The notes below the pieces were generated by a model. That model ran no database searches, was not told where the DNA came from, and saw only the letters and a list, made by a program, of their open reading frames with translations. From Paenibacillus planticolens (GTDB taxonomy: Bacteria > Bacillota > Bacilli > Paenibacillales > NBRC-103111), in contig NZ_WHNZ01000030.1 of assembly GCF_013141725.1 (NCBI RefSeq), positions 1-64,000 on the forward strand: 64,000 bases of DNA. Reading direction: 5' to 3'. The translations under genes were made by a program, and so were the position numbers. This document shows positions 1 to 8,476 of this stretch, piece by piece; position 1 is the first letter of the stretch; each line of letters begins with the position of its first letter.

Positions 1-45
1 CAAGAGAATGCCAATTTGGTCTTTGCAAACCAATGCAGTCTCTTG
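1..45 (-). terminator. Possible terminator of the CBM9-like gene
   Basis: Imperfect inverted repeat (CAAGAGA near base 1 pairs with TCTCTTG near base 45, with further pairing inside) just downstream of the minus-strand CBM9-like gene. The T-run that would complete a terminator would lie before base 1, so this is tentative. Confidence 0.4.
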
Positions 46-48
46 TTT

Positions 49-735
49 CTATTCTTTTACAAACACTAGCGTTCCAAAACGCTGCGGAATATGAAAATTC
101 ACTTTACCGGTAGGTGACCACGCCCAGTAATGCCGATTACCTGCCATATCGTCATCAATCCGATACAGGTTCCACCCCCACTCGGCGCCGTGCCGAGGGA
201 CTCGCATCCGCTCTCGCTCCAGCTCCTGCATTCGCCCCAGCTCCAGCTCCCGCTCTCGCCCCAGCTCGCGCTCCTCCCCGCCCTCAGCCAACAAATCGGC
301 AAAAGGAATCCGCAGCTCGTAATGCTTCCACCCGGCTTCGCCATCGGCAACCGAAGTCGTCAGGCCCTTGGCGTCCCAAGCCACATCCACCTCTTTATTT
401 CCATCGAGGCTATTGCGGATCAAAGCGTCGAATTCCACGCCCTTCGGGCTAAGCTCGAATTCATAGTAGATTCTGCCTGTGCCGATGGGATCGAGGAACA
501 CTTCCACGACATCCTCCTCATAGATCGGATCGTCACGCCGCTCCATCGTCGCCACGACATGATCGTCCTCACATTCAAAACGCACATGCAGAACATCCTC
601 CGTCCAGCAAGCACGGAAACGCGTCTCCAAACGCGGCTTGCCTCCGGTTACAACTTCAACCAGCGTTCCTGCAGCCATTTCCTCCCATGGAAGATGACCT
701 TCTGCAGCGTTTATAAATCGGCATTCGTATCTCAT
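49..735 (-). CDS. CBM9-like carbohydrate-binding domain protein
   Basis: Product of 228 residues built almost entirely of one carbohydrate-binding module family 9-like fold. The family pattern is visible: an early strand ending in RFECEDD, then an acidic stretch with YEEDVVEVFLDP around residues 72-83, the YYEFELSPKG strand around 90-99, and a C-terminal strand with a WGWNLYRID-like segment. No signal peptide is visible, so it is probably cytosolic or a stand-alone module. Start ATG at 735 has GAGGAG a short distance upstream. An Arg/Glu/Leu-rich low-complexity stretch (about residues 150-178) interrupts the domain and is unusual for the family. Exact ligand unknown. Confidence 0.75.
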   Translation of the reverse strand: MRYECRFINAAEGHLPWEEMAAGTLVEVVTGGKPRLETRFRACWTEDVLHVRFECEDDHVVATMERRDDPIYEEDVVEVFLDPIGTGRIYYEFELSPKGVEFDALIRNSLDGNKEVDVAWDAKGLTTSVADGEAGWKHYELRIPFADLLAEGGEERELGRERELELGRMQELERERMRVPRHGAEWGWNLYRIDDDMAGNRHYWAWSPTGKVNFHIPQRFGTLVFVKE

Positions 736-761
736 CCTGGCCCTTGCTCCTCGCTTTGCTA

Positions 762-1205
762 TTAGCTTTTATACACAATATTAATATCATGTTCTTTATC
801 TAAAAAGCTAGAGATTTGATCGCGCGCCTCGGACTTGACGTCTTTTAACCAGGATGCATCCAGTTTGTCGATCGCTTCCATTCTTAAATTCTCATATTTG
901 GATTTCGCTTTTTCAATTCGCGCCACCCGGTTTCGTGTAAACATGAAAAAAGAGATAGAAGCCAGCAGCGATCCCGATAATAGCTTGTTCGAAGTCAGCA
1001 AATTAAGAATGGCTAAGGCATTGCCGCCTGAAACTAGCAGCACTTTTTGATAGAAAGTAAAGGTAAAATATAGAATCAACACGCCGGTTAGCACGATAAA
1101 TATGACTTGAGTCCTCTTAAGCTTGTCCCAATCTTTCTTTCTATCTTTCAGCTTTTCCAACAATTTCATCGTATCGTCGCTTAGATTTAGTTCAGGCTGC
1201 TTCAT
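762..1205 (-). CDS. Small membrane protein of unknown function
   Basis: Product of 147 residues, not recognised. It has a charged, Lys-rich N-terminal segment likely to be helical, two hydrophobic segments (about residues 34-53 and 64-86) that should span the membrane, and a charged C-terminal helical region. ATG at 1205 is preferred over the in-frame GTG at 1211 because GGGGGAG sits about 6 bases upstream of the ATG. It ends 26 bp before the CBM9-like gene, and the two could be co-transcribed. Confidence 0.6.
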   Translation of the reverse strand: MKQPELNLSDDTMKLLEKLKDRKKDWDKLKRTQVIFIVLTGVLILYFTFTFYQKVLLVSGGNALAILNLLTSNKLLSGSLLASISFFMFTRNRVARIEKAKSKYENLRMEAIDKLDASWLKDVKSEARDQISSFLDKEHDINIVYKS

Positions 1206-1257
1206 CGGCACTCCCCCTCACTACCATCGTATGCTGGATCACAACGAATCTTGCAAG

Positions 1258-1313
1258 AAAAAAAGACCGAAAGCATCACTCATAGAGCGTGGTCGAAGAT
1301 GCTTTGGTCTTTG
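1258..1313 (-). terminator. Rho-independent terminator after ydjO-like gene
   Basis: Long stem (AAAGACCGAAAGCATC pairing with GATGCTTTGGTCTTT), followed on the minus strand by a run of T. It lies directly downstream of the minus-strand YdjO-like gene. Confidence 0.85.
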
Positions 1314-1323
1314 AATATTCATG

Positions 1324-1557
1324 TTAGAAACGCTTTTTTCCTACTAGGAACTTTTTGTTTCCTTTTTTCGCTGTCACAGGCACATGCTTGTAACTGCGGA
1401 TCATCGGATTTTTGCATAGAGGACAAGTTGGTAAAGCTTCCGTAACGAATTCTTTGCGAACCCATGCTTTACAATCTGACTCTTTACATTTCCAAATTTC
1501 AATCTGTTCGACTTCTGGTTTCTGTTCTTCCGTAACGGTACTCGTTGATGTAGACAT
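1324..1557 (-). CDS. YdjO-like cold-inducible zinc-ribbon protein
   Basis: Product of 77 residues. Two pairs of cysteines (KCKESDC and CPLC) spaced as in a small zinc ribbon, followed by a basic tail (TAKKGNKKFLVGKKRF). This matches the Bacillus YdjO family described as cold-inducible, whose biochemical role is not established. The N-terminus is Ser/Thr-rich and acidic. It has its own terminator downstream and is divergent from the MFS transporter. The family assignment rests on size, Cys spacing and basic tail. Confidence 0.7.
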   Translation of the reverse strand: MSTSTSTVTEEQKPEVEQIEIWKCKESDCKAWVRKEFVTEALPTCPLCKNPMIRSYKHVPVTAKKGNKKFLVGKKRF

Positions 1558-1713
1558 TTCAGCATGTTCTCCCTGTTTCGTAGATTAGACTACTTATTAT
1601 TATACAGATCCCATTTAATATCAAGTCTTTCCCGTATTCAAAATTATTTACCGATGGTAGAATGGGAAAAGCGGCTACAAATTAGACACACAATACAAAG
1701 GCAGGAATCTAGC

Positions 1714-2979
1714 ATGACAAATTTGCTTCGAGAATGGAAGTCTCAGTTTCAGGGATACAGTCGTAATATTTTGCTGTTCTTTTGGTTTAACTTTGTTTGG
1801 AACTTAGGATTGGGCATGTTCGGACTCGTTTATAATCTTTATGTGAAAAGTCTAGGCTATGAGCAAACGACGGTCGGCAGCATCGTTGGCATGACGGCAC
1901 TGGCTGCCGCCATTATTCTTATCCCGGCTGGTATGATGAACGACCGGTTCGGGCCAAAACGCGTCATTACGTTTGGTCTGGTTTTTACTATTATCGCTTT
2001 GACTGTGCGTTCTTTATTTGAAGCCGAAGGAGGCATGTTGGTTTCATCTTTCTTCGGAGGCATGGCGCTTGCCGTTGTTTCGGCGACGATTCTGCCTTTT
2101 ATGGCCAACAATTCCACTCCGCAGCAGCGTGTGCATTTGTTCAGCTTCAATATGGCGCTAGTGATGATTGCCAACGTCGTTGGCATTGCGCTCGGCGGCG
2201 TGCTGTGCGACTTTTTTCAATTCATGATCGGACTTGAGGAAATTCTAAGTTTGCGTTTTACTTTATTGATTGGAGTCGCCATTGCCGCGCTTGGCATCAT
2301 TCCTATCGCTTTATTCGAAAAGAGCGAGCAGGAAATACAACCCGAGAAACAATCACTCAACATCAAGCATACGTGGCGGGCACACAAAACCTCCCTTCAA
2401 GTCATCGCTATTTTTTGTCTGTTGGGATTGCTGTCCTCGATCGGCGGGGGCATGATTGTTCCGTATTTAAATGTGTATTTCGAGGATCGGTTTGAAGCTT
2501 CAAAGTCCGCCATCGGTATTGTTGTTGCTTTAGGCCAAGGCGCTACGGCGATCGCTTTCCTGATCGGGCCTATGATTGTGAAGAGATTTGGGGAAGTCAA
2601 ATCCGTTGTATATTTGCAATTGTGCTCCATCCCTTTCCTTCTCTTGACTGCTTTCTCGGCAAATTTCTATTTGTCCTCCGGCGGGTATTTGTTCCGTCAG
2701 GCACTGATGAATGCGGCGAATCCTTTTTACAATTCGGTCAAAATGAGCTATGTCGACCGCTCGCTGCGCGGACTAGCCTCCTCTTCAGGAGAAGCCGTTT
2801 TCAATCTCGGCTGGTTCTTGGCGGCTCCGGTGAGTACTGGCCTCGTTTTTCGTCACGGCCCCTACTATGGCTATGCGTATGCCTTCTGCATCACAGCTGT
2901 AGTCTATACCGTCATCTCCTATTTATTCTATTTCTTTTTCGGAAAAAACCGGTTCAAACCCGTTGAGGAATCCCAATAA
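1714..2979 (+). CDS. MFS transporter
   Basis: Major facilitator superfamily permease of about 421 residues with roughly 12 hydrophobic segments. The conserved loop between helices 2 and 3 is visible as GMMNDRFGPKR. The reading frame is open from 1564, but the stretch before 1714 is basic and hydrophilic and unlike an MFS N-terminus. Translation from the ATG at 1714 (MTNLLREWK) gives a normal protein starting shortly before the first membrane helix. Substrate cannot be told from sequence. It stands alone between a divergent gene and the AraC/ABC locus. Confidence 0.8.
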   Translation: MTNLLREWKSQFQGYSRNILLFFWFNFVWNLGLGMFGLVYNLYVKSLGYEQTTVGSIVGMTALAAAIILIPAGMMNDRFGPKRVITFGLVFTIIALTVRSLFEAEGGMLVSSFFGGMALAVVSATILPFMANNSTPQQRVHLFSFNMALVMIANVVGIALGGVLCDFFQFMIGLEEILSLRFTLLIGVAIAALGIIPIALFEKSEQEIQPEKQSLNIKHTWRAHKTSLQVIAIFCLLGLLSSIGGGMIVPYLNVYFEDRFEASKSAIGIVVALGQGATAIAFLIGPMIVKRFGEVKSVVYLQLCSIPFLLLTAFSANFYLSSGGYLFRQALMNAANPFYNSVKMSYVDRSLRGLASSSGEAVFNLGWFLAAPVSTGLVFRHGPYYGYAYAFCITAVVYTVISYLFYFFFGKNRFKPVEESQ

Positions 2980-3018
2980 ATCTAGCAATCTTACTCATAA
3001 AATGATTCTTTTCTGTCG

Positions 3019-3048
3019 TTGACTTCTGCGATGGAAAGGAAATACAAT
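3019..3048 (+). promoter_or_regulatory. Sigma-A-type promoter for the AraC regulator
   Basis: TTGACT (3019-3024), an 18-bp spacer, TACAAT (3043-3048), about 75 bp upstream of the ATG at 3124. Confidence 0.6.
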
Positions 3049-3051
3049 AAA

Positions 3052-3066
3052 ATGAGAGCGCATACA
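3052..3066 (+). promoter_or_regulatory. cre-like (CcpA) site downstream of the AraC promoter
   Basis: ATGAGAGCGCATACA matches the catabolite-responsive element consensus WTGNAARCGNWWWCA at 14 of 15 positions. It lies just after the promoter, a place where CcpA binding represses transcription. Functional use is inferred. Confidence 0.5.
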
Positions 3067-3123
3067 TAAAATCATTTTTGAACTCGTTTCTAGGTCCGAT
3101 TTTGATTGTGAGGAGATTGCTAT

Positions 3124-5493
3124 ATGAAAAATAAAATCATCTTTAATGGACAAAGTATTGTCTTAACGTGGATGATCTCCTACATCGTTATTCTCCTTTT
3201 ACCTGTCGTAATCGGCTTATTACTGTATGTGGAATCCAGCAGAACGCTGAAAGAGGAAATTCAGCAAGCCAACGATTCCTTATTGAAACAGGTTCGCGAG
3301 GTGATGGACAATCAGTTCAAAGCCATGGAGCAGCTGAATTTCGAAATCACCTGGAACGTGAATATGCAGGAACTGCTCTATTCAAATAAGTACGAAGCTT
3401 TCCCCAAAGAATACCGATATGATATTTCTCAAATCGCTCGCAATCTATCGATATACAAAACCTCCTATCCGCTGATTGACTCTTTCTATGTCTATTTGTT
3501 TAAAGATCAATCTGTAATTCTTCCGACGACGGTTAGGCCAAGCGCTTTTGCCTATCAAACCTTGCATATGAGCGATGATTTCTCCTTCTCCGCCTGGCAG
3601 GACATTGTGAATCGTACCAATTTCAAAGGTTTTATTCCGATGGCCCGGATCGGCGACGATAATAAGCTGCGCAAAACAGTTGCCTATATTAGCACTTATC
3701 CTGTTGAGCATAATCAACCTCTCGCCACGAATGTGATCATGGTCGATCAATCACGTATCCTTGGCGCCATTCAAAACATGGAAATTTGCAATAGAGGCCA
3801 CGTCTTTATTTTAAATAATGAGAATCAAATTCTGGCTTCCAATTCTGCTAACGCGCTTCCGGGCGATTTTCCTTATGACAAACTCGAGACTGCGCCGAAC
3901 TTCTATTTTTCCGGCTCCAGCGGTGAGAAATACGAGGTTTTTAACATTCAGTCCCCCCGTTCCAAATTAAAATACGTTTCGATCATGCCGAGTACGATTT
4001 TTTGGCAAAAGGCCGCTCACATCCGTAATCTAACCTATATGAGCATGGGAATTTCACTGCTTGGCGGCGGTATTCTCACTTTCTTCTTTTTACGAAGGAA
4101 CTATAATCCTGTCCGGCGTTTGGTTCATGCTTTTTCCAAAAAGCAAGCCTTAGCCTCGGGCCAGCGCTACAACGAGTTTCATTTTATTCAAGAAGCCGTC
4201 GACAGCACCTTGCTGGAAATGGCCGATTTTAAGAGCAAAATGGAGCAGCAGCGTCATATGGTCCGTTCACACTTCATTGAAAAGCTCCTGAAAGGCAAAC
4301 TCGACCGCCGCATACCGATCGCCGAAGCCTTAACAAGCTTTGATATGAAGCTGGATCAGAAAGATTTTGCCGTCATGCTGCTCGTCGTCGATACAAGCGC
4401 GCCGTTCTTCGAACGGATTACCCACACATCTGATGAGGATAAATGGAAGCTGCTTCATTTCATCATTATGAATGTCGTGGAGGAGCTGCTTTCGAAGCGG
4501 CATCGCGGTTATGCGACGGAGATTGACGACTCGCTTGCGTGCTTAGTCAATTTAACGCCGGAAGATGGCGTTAACGGCAAGGACGAGCTGCTGCTCATCG
4601 CCGAAGAAACGCAATCTTTCCTCGCAGCTACTTACGACATTCATCTTACGATTTCGATCAGCAGTATTTATGAGCAAATTTCAAGTATCCCTCAAGCCTT
4701 CTTGGAAGCACTCGATGCCATGGCCTATAAGCTAGTTATGGGAGGGCGGGAGATTCTCGCTTACGACGATTTGCAAGCTAACCGGGTATGCGAGCCGGCT
4801 TCCGGCTATTATTACCCGATGCAGGTTGAACAACAGTTCATGTACGCCGTCAAATCCGGTGAACTGGAGGAAGCTCAGAGAATCCTTGCCGAGATTATGA
4901 ACAAAAATTTTGAAATCCGCGGAATTTCCGTTTCCTTAACCAAATGTCTGATGCTTATCTTGATCACCACGATGATGAAAAGCATCAGTGAAACCGGCGA
5001 TATTCAAGAAAGCTTCTTTGTCCGCAATCCCAAACTCATCGATCGGTTATTAAGCAGTAAAACCGTCCAAGAAATGAATCAGTATTTGAACGAAATGCTC
5101 GTGCAAATCTGTGCCTACACCGCAGCCAAACGGCAGGCCGCCATCTCGCAAACACGGCAAAAAGCGCTGCAGCAGCTCGTGGAAGAAATTTCTGCTTTTA
5201 TTGAGGACAATTATTCCGATGCGAACTTGAATGTGACTTTGATTGGCAGCCATTTTGACCGCAAAGCCACCTATTTGTCGAAGCTGTTCAAAGATTATGC
5301 AGGTGAGGGACTGCTGGATCGCATCAATAAAGTCAGGATCGACAAATCCAAGCAGTTGCTGAGAAAACAGGAGCAATCGGTCGGCGATGCCGCATACGGG
5401 GTCGGGTTCAACGATATTAATGCCTTCATCCGCGTCTTCAAAAAAGTCGAAGGCATCACACCGGGGAAATACAAGGAACTGATAGAAAAGTAA
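3124..5493 (+). CDS. AraC-family regulator with membrane sensor domain
   Basis: Product of 789 residues. Architecture: transmembrane helix at about residues 15-35, an extracellular sensor region of about 270 residues, a second transmembrane helix near 305-325, a long cytoplasmic region, and a C-terminal AraC double helix-turn-helix (about 690-789) ending with the typical GFNDINAFIRVFKKVEGITPGKYK signature (quoted in parts: GFND, FKK, GITPGKYK). Regulators of this form in Paenibacillus and Bacillus usually control an adjacent CUT1 sugar importer, here the next three genes. GAGGAG lies 8 bases before the ATG. A cre-like site in its leader suggests carbon catabolite control. The signal molecule is unknown. 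Confidence 0.85.
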   Translation: MKNKIIFNGQSIVLTWMISYIVILLLPVVIGLLLYVESSRTLKEEIQQANDSLLKQVREVMDNQFKAMEQLNFEITWNVNMQELLYSNKYEAFPKEYRYDISQIARNLSIYKTSYPLIDSFYVYLFKDQSVILPTTVRPSAFAYQTLHMSDDFSFSAWQDIVNRTNFKGFIPMARIGDDNKLRKTVAYISTYPVEHNQPLATNVIMVDQSRILGAIQNMEICNRGHVFILNNENQILASNSANALPGDFPYDKLETAPNFYFSGSSGEKYEVFNIQSPRSKLKYVSIMPSTIFWQKAAHIRNLTYMSMGISLLGGGILTFFFLRRNYNPVRRLVHAFSKKQALASGQRYNEFHFIQEAVDSTLLEMADFKSKMEQQRHMVRSHFIEKLLKGKLDRRIPIAEALTSFDMKLDQKDFAVMLLVVDTSAPFFERITHTSDEDKWKLLHFIIMNVVEELLSKRHRGYATEIDDSLACLVNLTPEDGVNGKDELLLIAEETQSFLAATYDIHLTISISSIYEQISSIPQAFLEALDAMAYKLVMGGREILAYDDLQANRVCEPASGYYYPMQVEQQFMYAVKSGELEEAQRILAEIMNKNFEIRGISVSLTKCLMLILITTMMKSISETGDIQESFFVRNPKLIDRLLSSKTVQEMNQYLNEMLVQICAYTAAKRQAAISQTRQKALQQLVEEISAFIEDNYSDANLNVTLIGSHFDRKATYLSKLFKDYAGEGLLDRINKVRIDKSKQLLRKQEQSVGDAAYGVGFNDINAFIRVFKKVEGITPGKYKELIEK

Positions 5494-5500
5494 CTGCTTC

Positions 5501-5530
5501 GGGCAGCCTTTGGGCTGTCCTTTGCTTTTC
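5501..5530 (+). terminator. Terminator after the AraC regulator gene
   Basis: Stem GGGCAGCC / GGCTGTCC with loop TTTG, followed by TTTGCTTTT. It separates the regulator from the importer transcript. Confidence 0.75.
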
Positions 5531-5593
5531 CCGGGTTCGCTCGAGGTGCTCAGCGCCAAGTCCATAAACCTCATTTTGGCTATTTTGAAGACC

Positions 5594-5655
5594 CAATTGG
5601 AGATTTTGTAGAGCATTCTCGCAACAATTCGAGATGCAATTGGACAATTTGCAGA
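5594..5655 (+). promoter_or_regulatory. Paired direct repeats, candidate AraC operator
   Basis: CAATTGGAGATTTTGTAGA (5594-5612) and CAATTGGACAATTTGCAGA (5637-5655) are 19-bp direct repeats differing at few positions and 43 bp apart (about four helical turns). They lie upstream of a weak -10 element (TATAGT, 5679-5684) with a poor -35, an arrangement expected for activation by the neighbouring AraC protein. Inference from position and repeat geometry. Confidence 0.45.
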
Positions 5656-5663
5656 TAGTTAGA

Positions 5664-5678
5664 ATGTAAGCGCTGTCA
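5664..5678 (+). promoter_or_regulatory. cre-like (CcpA) site upstream of the importer
   Basis: ATGTAAGCGCTGTCA agrees with WTGNAARCGNWWWCA at 14 of 15 positions. It overlaps the spacer of the likely importer promoter (-10 TATAGT at 5679-5684), consistent with glucose repression. Confidence 0.55.
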
Positions 5679-5710
5679 TATAGTGAAGGTGTGACAAACG
5701 GCAACACAGC

Positions 5711-5788
5711 AACGCTTTCAAAGCCAGTTTTTCTGGCGAAAAACTCAGTAACGCTTTCGAAGCCAGTTTTTCTGGCGAAAAACTCTTA
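5711..5788 (+). repeat. Tandem 39-bp repeat with alternative hairpins in importer leader
   Basis: Two adjacent 39-bp copies (5711-5749, 5750-5788) with one mismatch in their first 36 bases. Each can form either a GCCAG/CTGGC hairpin or an AGTTTTTC/GAAAAACT hairpin around the same bases, and the two are mutually exclusive. The second copy ends at the ribosome binding site AGGAGG of the binding-protein gene. Confidence 0.7.
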
Positions 5789-5800
5789 GGAGGTCAACCG

Positions 5801-7459
5801 ATGCAAAAAAACAGAAAAAAGATGTTCACCGTGCTTGTCGCTACATCGTTAATGGGAAGCTTGACGGTTGCTTGTTCGTCATCCGGTACGCCGAGTACGC
5901 CAACCAGCGCCAGTCCGAAAGCAACTGCTGGGGCAGCGACAGCTCCGGCAGCAGCGGCACCAGTCACGTATCCGCTGAAATCGGACAAAACGTTAACGTA
6001 CTGGGGCGAACTGCCCGGTAACCTGACAGGCGTTAAAGCTGCTCACGCTGACGTTCCTTTCTTCCAAGATTGGCAGAAAAAGACCGGCGTTCCATTGAAA
6101 TTCCTTGCGCCTCCTACGAATCAAGGACAGCAAGCATTGAACGTTTTGCTAGCCTCCGGCGACCTCCCGGATATGATCGAGTTTGACTGGCAGGGAGCCT
6201 TCCCCGGCGGTCCTGAAAAAGCAATCAAAGACGGCTACATTTTGAAACTAAATGATTCGATAGATAAATTTGCGCCGAACTTGAAGAAATACCTCAAAGA
6301 ACATCCGGAAATCGATAAACAAGTGAAAACCGATAATGGAAGCTACTATTCCTTCCCTTTCATTCGCGGCGATGATTATCTGCGTGTCTACCAAGGTCCG
6401 ATTGTCAGAAAAGATTGGCTGGACGATCTAGGTCTGCCTGTTCCTGAAACGATGGACGATTGGTACACCACACTCAAAGCCTTTAAAGAGAAAAAAGGCG
6501 CTACAGCCGCATTCTCTGTTGTCAGCGTACCCAGACCATTCAACGAATTGGCAAACGGAGCCTTCGCCGGAGCTTATGGCGTGACGCGGGATTTCTACAC
6601 GGATAATGGCACCATTAAGTTTGGTCCGGCTGAAAAAGGCTACAAAGACTTCCTCGCCACGCTGCACAAATGGTATGAAGAAGGGCTGATCGATAAAAAC
6701 TTTGCAACGGCAGACAGCAAAGCTTTGGATGCCAACATGGCTTCGGGAGCAACCGGTGTGACAGTCGGCAATGCCGGCGGCGGTATCGGCAAATTCCAAC
6801 CTTTGATCACAGCGAAAGATCCGAAGGGTGTGCTCGTCGGAGCGCCGTATCCGGTGCTCAAAAAAGGCGACATCGCCATGTATGGCCAGAAAGATCCGTC
6901 ATTCTCGCCTGGCGGAATGGTTGCCATCACAGCTTCGTCCAAAAACATCGAAACGGCGGCCAAGCTGCTTGACTATGGCTATTCCGACGCAGGCCATATG
7001 TTCTTCAACTTCGGAACCGAAGACGTTTCCTACAAAATGGAGAACAATTATCCGAAATACACCGATCTGCTCATGAAAAATCCGGACAAACTGGCTCCGG
7101 CGCAATCGATGTCTCTTTACATCCGCGGTAATTACAACGGTCCTTTCGTACAAGACAAGCGTTACATCGAGCAATATTTGGCCTTGCAAACCCAACGTGA
7201 CGCCGTTTCGACTTGGTCCAAAACAAATGTAGATAAGTACAAATTGCCGCCGATCACAGCTACACCGGAAGAAAGCACAGAGCTTGCCAAAATCATGACG
7301 GACCTCAACACATTGGTCGATGAAATGACGCTCAAAATCATCCTGGGCACAGAGCCTGTAGACTCTTTTGAGAAATATCAAGAAAAATTCAAGTCCGTTA
7401 AGCTGAGCCGCGCGCTTGAAATCAAAAAAGCATCCTTGGACCGTTATAACAAAAGATAA
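5801..7459 (+). CDS. Extracellular sugar-binding lipoprotein (LplA-like)
   Basis: Solute-binding protein of 552 residues for a CUT1-type carbohydrate importer. Signal peptide with lipoprotein cysteine at about residue 25 (SLTVACSS), then a Ser/Thr/Pro/Ala-rich linker of about 30 residues, then the binding fold beginning at LTYWGELPGN. Length and the pairing with LplB- and LplC-type permeases match the long LplA/YtcQ-like binding proteins, several of which serve pectin- or hemicellulose-derived oligosaccharides. The substrate here is not determined. AGGAGG is 7 bases before the ATG. First gene of a three-gene operon, with regulatory sites in the 300-bp leader. Confidence 0.85.
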   Translation: MQKNRKKMFTVLVATSLMGSLTVACSSSGTPSTPTSASPKATAGAATAPAAAAPVTYPLKSDKTLTYWGELPGNLTGVKAAHADVPFFQDWQKKTGVPLKFLAPPTNQGQQALNVLLASGDLPDMIEFDWQGAFPGGPEKAIKDGYILKLNDSIDKFAPNLKKYLKEHPEIDKQVKTDNGSYYSFPFIRGDDYLRVYQGPIVRKDWLDDLGLPVPETMDDWYTTLKAFKEKKGATAAFSVVSVPRPFNELANGAFAGAYGVTRDFYTDNGTIKFGPAEKGYKDFLATLHKWYEEGLIDKNFATADSKALDANMASGATGVTVGNAGGGIGKFQPLITAKDPKGVLVGAPYPVLKKGDIAMYGQKDPSFSPGGMVAITASSKNIETAAKLLDYGYSDAGHMFFNFGTEDVSYKMENNYPKYTDLLMKNPDKLAPAQSMSLYIRGNYNGPFVQDKRYIEQYLALQTQRDAVSTWSKTNVDKYKLPPITATPEESTELAKIMTDLNTLVDEMTLKIILGTEPVDSFEKYQEKFKSVKLSRALEIKKASLDRYNKR

Positions 7460-7531
7460 CTAACACACCAGAGGGAGGGCATCACCCGCGCTCCCTCTTC
7501 TCAAGAAAATCGCGGCGAAAGGAGAGATTTC

Positions 7532-8461
7532 ATGCGCAAAGATGGGCAAGCAACGTTCCAAGTACGCTTCAAACGCGATTTTCTGCTCAATAAATATTTA
7601 TACTTGATGATGGTTCCCGTATTGGTCTACTACATTGTCTTCCATTATGCACCGATGTATGGAGCTCTGATTGCCTTCAAGGAGTATACCCCCAATAAAG
7701 GTATTTTGGGCAGCTCTTGGGTCGGCTTCCAGCACTTCAACGATTTCTTCAGCTCCTACTATTTCTGGCGAATTCTCAAAAATACCGTCATTATCTCGCT
7801 ATACTCGCTTTGCTTTGAGTTTCCGGCTCCTATCATTTTGGCGATTCTGATCAATGAGCTGACGAACAAAAAATTTCAGCGTTTCGTGCAAACGGTCACG
7901 TACATGCCCTATTTCATCTCACTGATCGTGATTGCCGGGATGATCAAAGATTTTACGAATAATGGCGGATTAATCAATAACTTCTTGACTCATTTTGGCG
8001 CCAGCGATACGGCGATGCTGCAGAAACCGGAGCTGTTCCGGACGATCTATATTTTATCGGAAATATGGCAGAAAATCGGGTGGGAGTCCATCATTTATTT
8101 AGCTGCTCTCATGGGGATTGATCAGGAGCAGTACGAAGCGGCGAAAATGGACGGGGCCAGCAAGCTGAAGCAAGTCTGGCATATTACCCTGCCGGGTATT
8201 CTCCCCACGATCGCCATCATGTTCATTCTGCGGATGGGGAATTTATTAAATGTTGGCTTCGAGAAAATTATTTTGCTGTATAATCCGAGCACCTACGATA
8301 CGGCTGACGTCATTTCCTCCTTCGTGTATCGAAAAGGATTGATTGAATTCGGTTGGAGCTACTCCTCCGCCGTCGGCTTGTTCAATTCCGTCATCAATCT
8401 GGCCTTGCTTATTGCCGCAAATAAAATTAGTAAAAAAGTAAGTCAAAGCAGCTTATGGTAA
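7532..8461 (+). CDS. CUT1 ABC transporter permease (LplB-like)
   Basis: Integral membrane permease of 309 residues with about six helices. The EAA loop that contacts the ATPase is visible as EQYEAAKMDGASKLKQVWHITLPG (read in parts: EAAKMDGAS, ITLPG). Opening segment KRDFLLNKYLYLMMVPVL is typical of LplB/YteP-type proteins. Good ribosome binding site (AAAGGAGAG). Second gene of the importer operon; the partner permease follows after 15 bp. No ATP-binding gene is present in the cluster, so a shared MsmX-type ATPase encoded elsewhere probably energises it. Confidence 0.9.
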   Translation: MRKDGQATFQVRFKRDFLLNKYLYLMMVPVLVYYIVFHYAPMYGALIAFKEYTPNKGILGSSWVGFQHFNDFFSSYYFWRILKNTVIISLYSLCFEFPAPIILAILINELTNKKFQRFVQTVTYMPYFISLIVIAGMIKDFTNNGGLINNFLTHFGASDTAMLQKPELFRTIYILSEIWQKIGWESIIYLAALMGIDQEQYEAAKMDGASKLKQVWHITLPGILPTIAIMFILRMGNLLNVGFEKIILLYNPSTYDTADVISSFVYRKGLIEFGWSYSSAVGLFNSVINLALLIAANKISKKVSQSSLW

Positions 8462-8476
8462 GAAGGAGGGACTGAA

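Noticed and set aside
130..765. 211-codon open frame on the plus strand
   Set aside because: Antisense to the CBM9-like gene, which has recognisable domain motifs.
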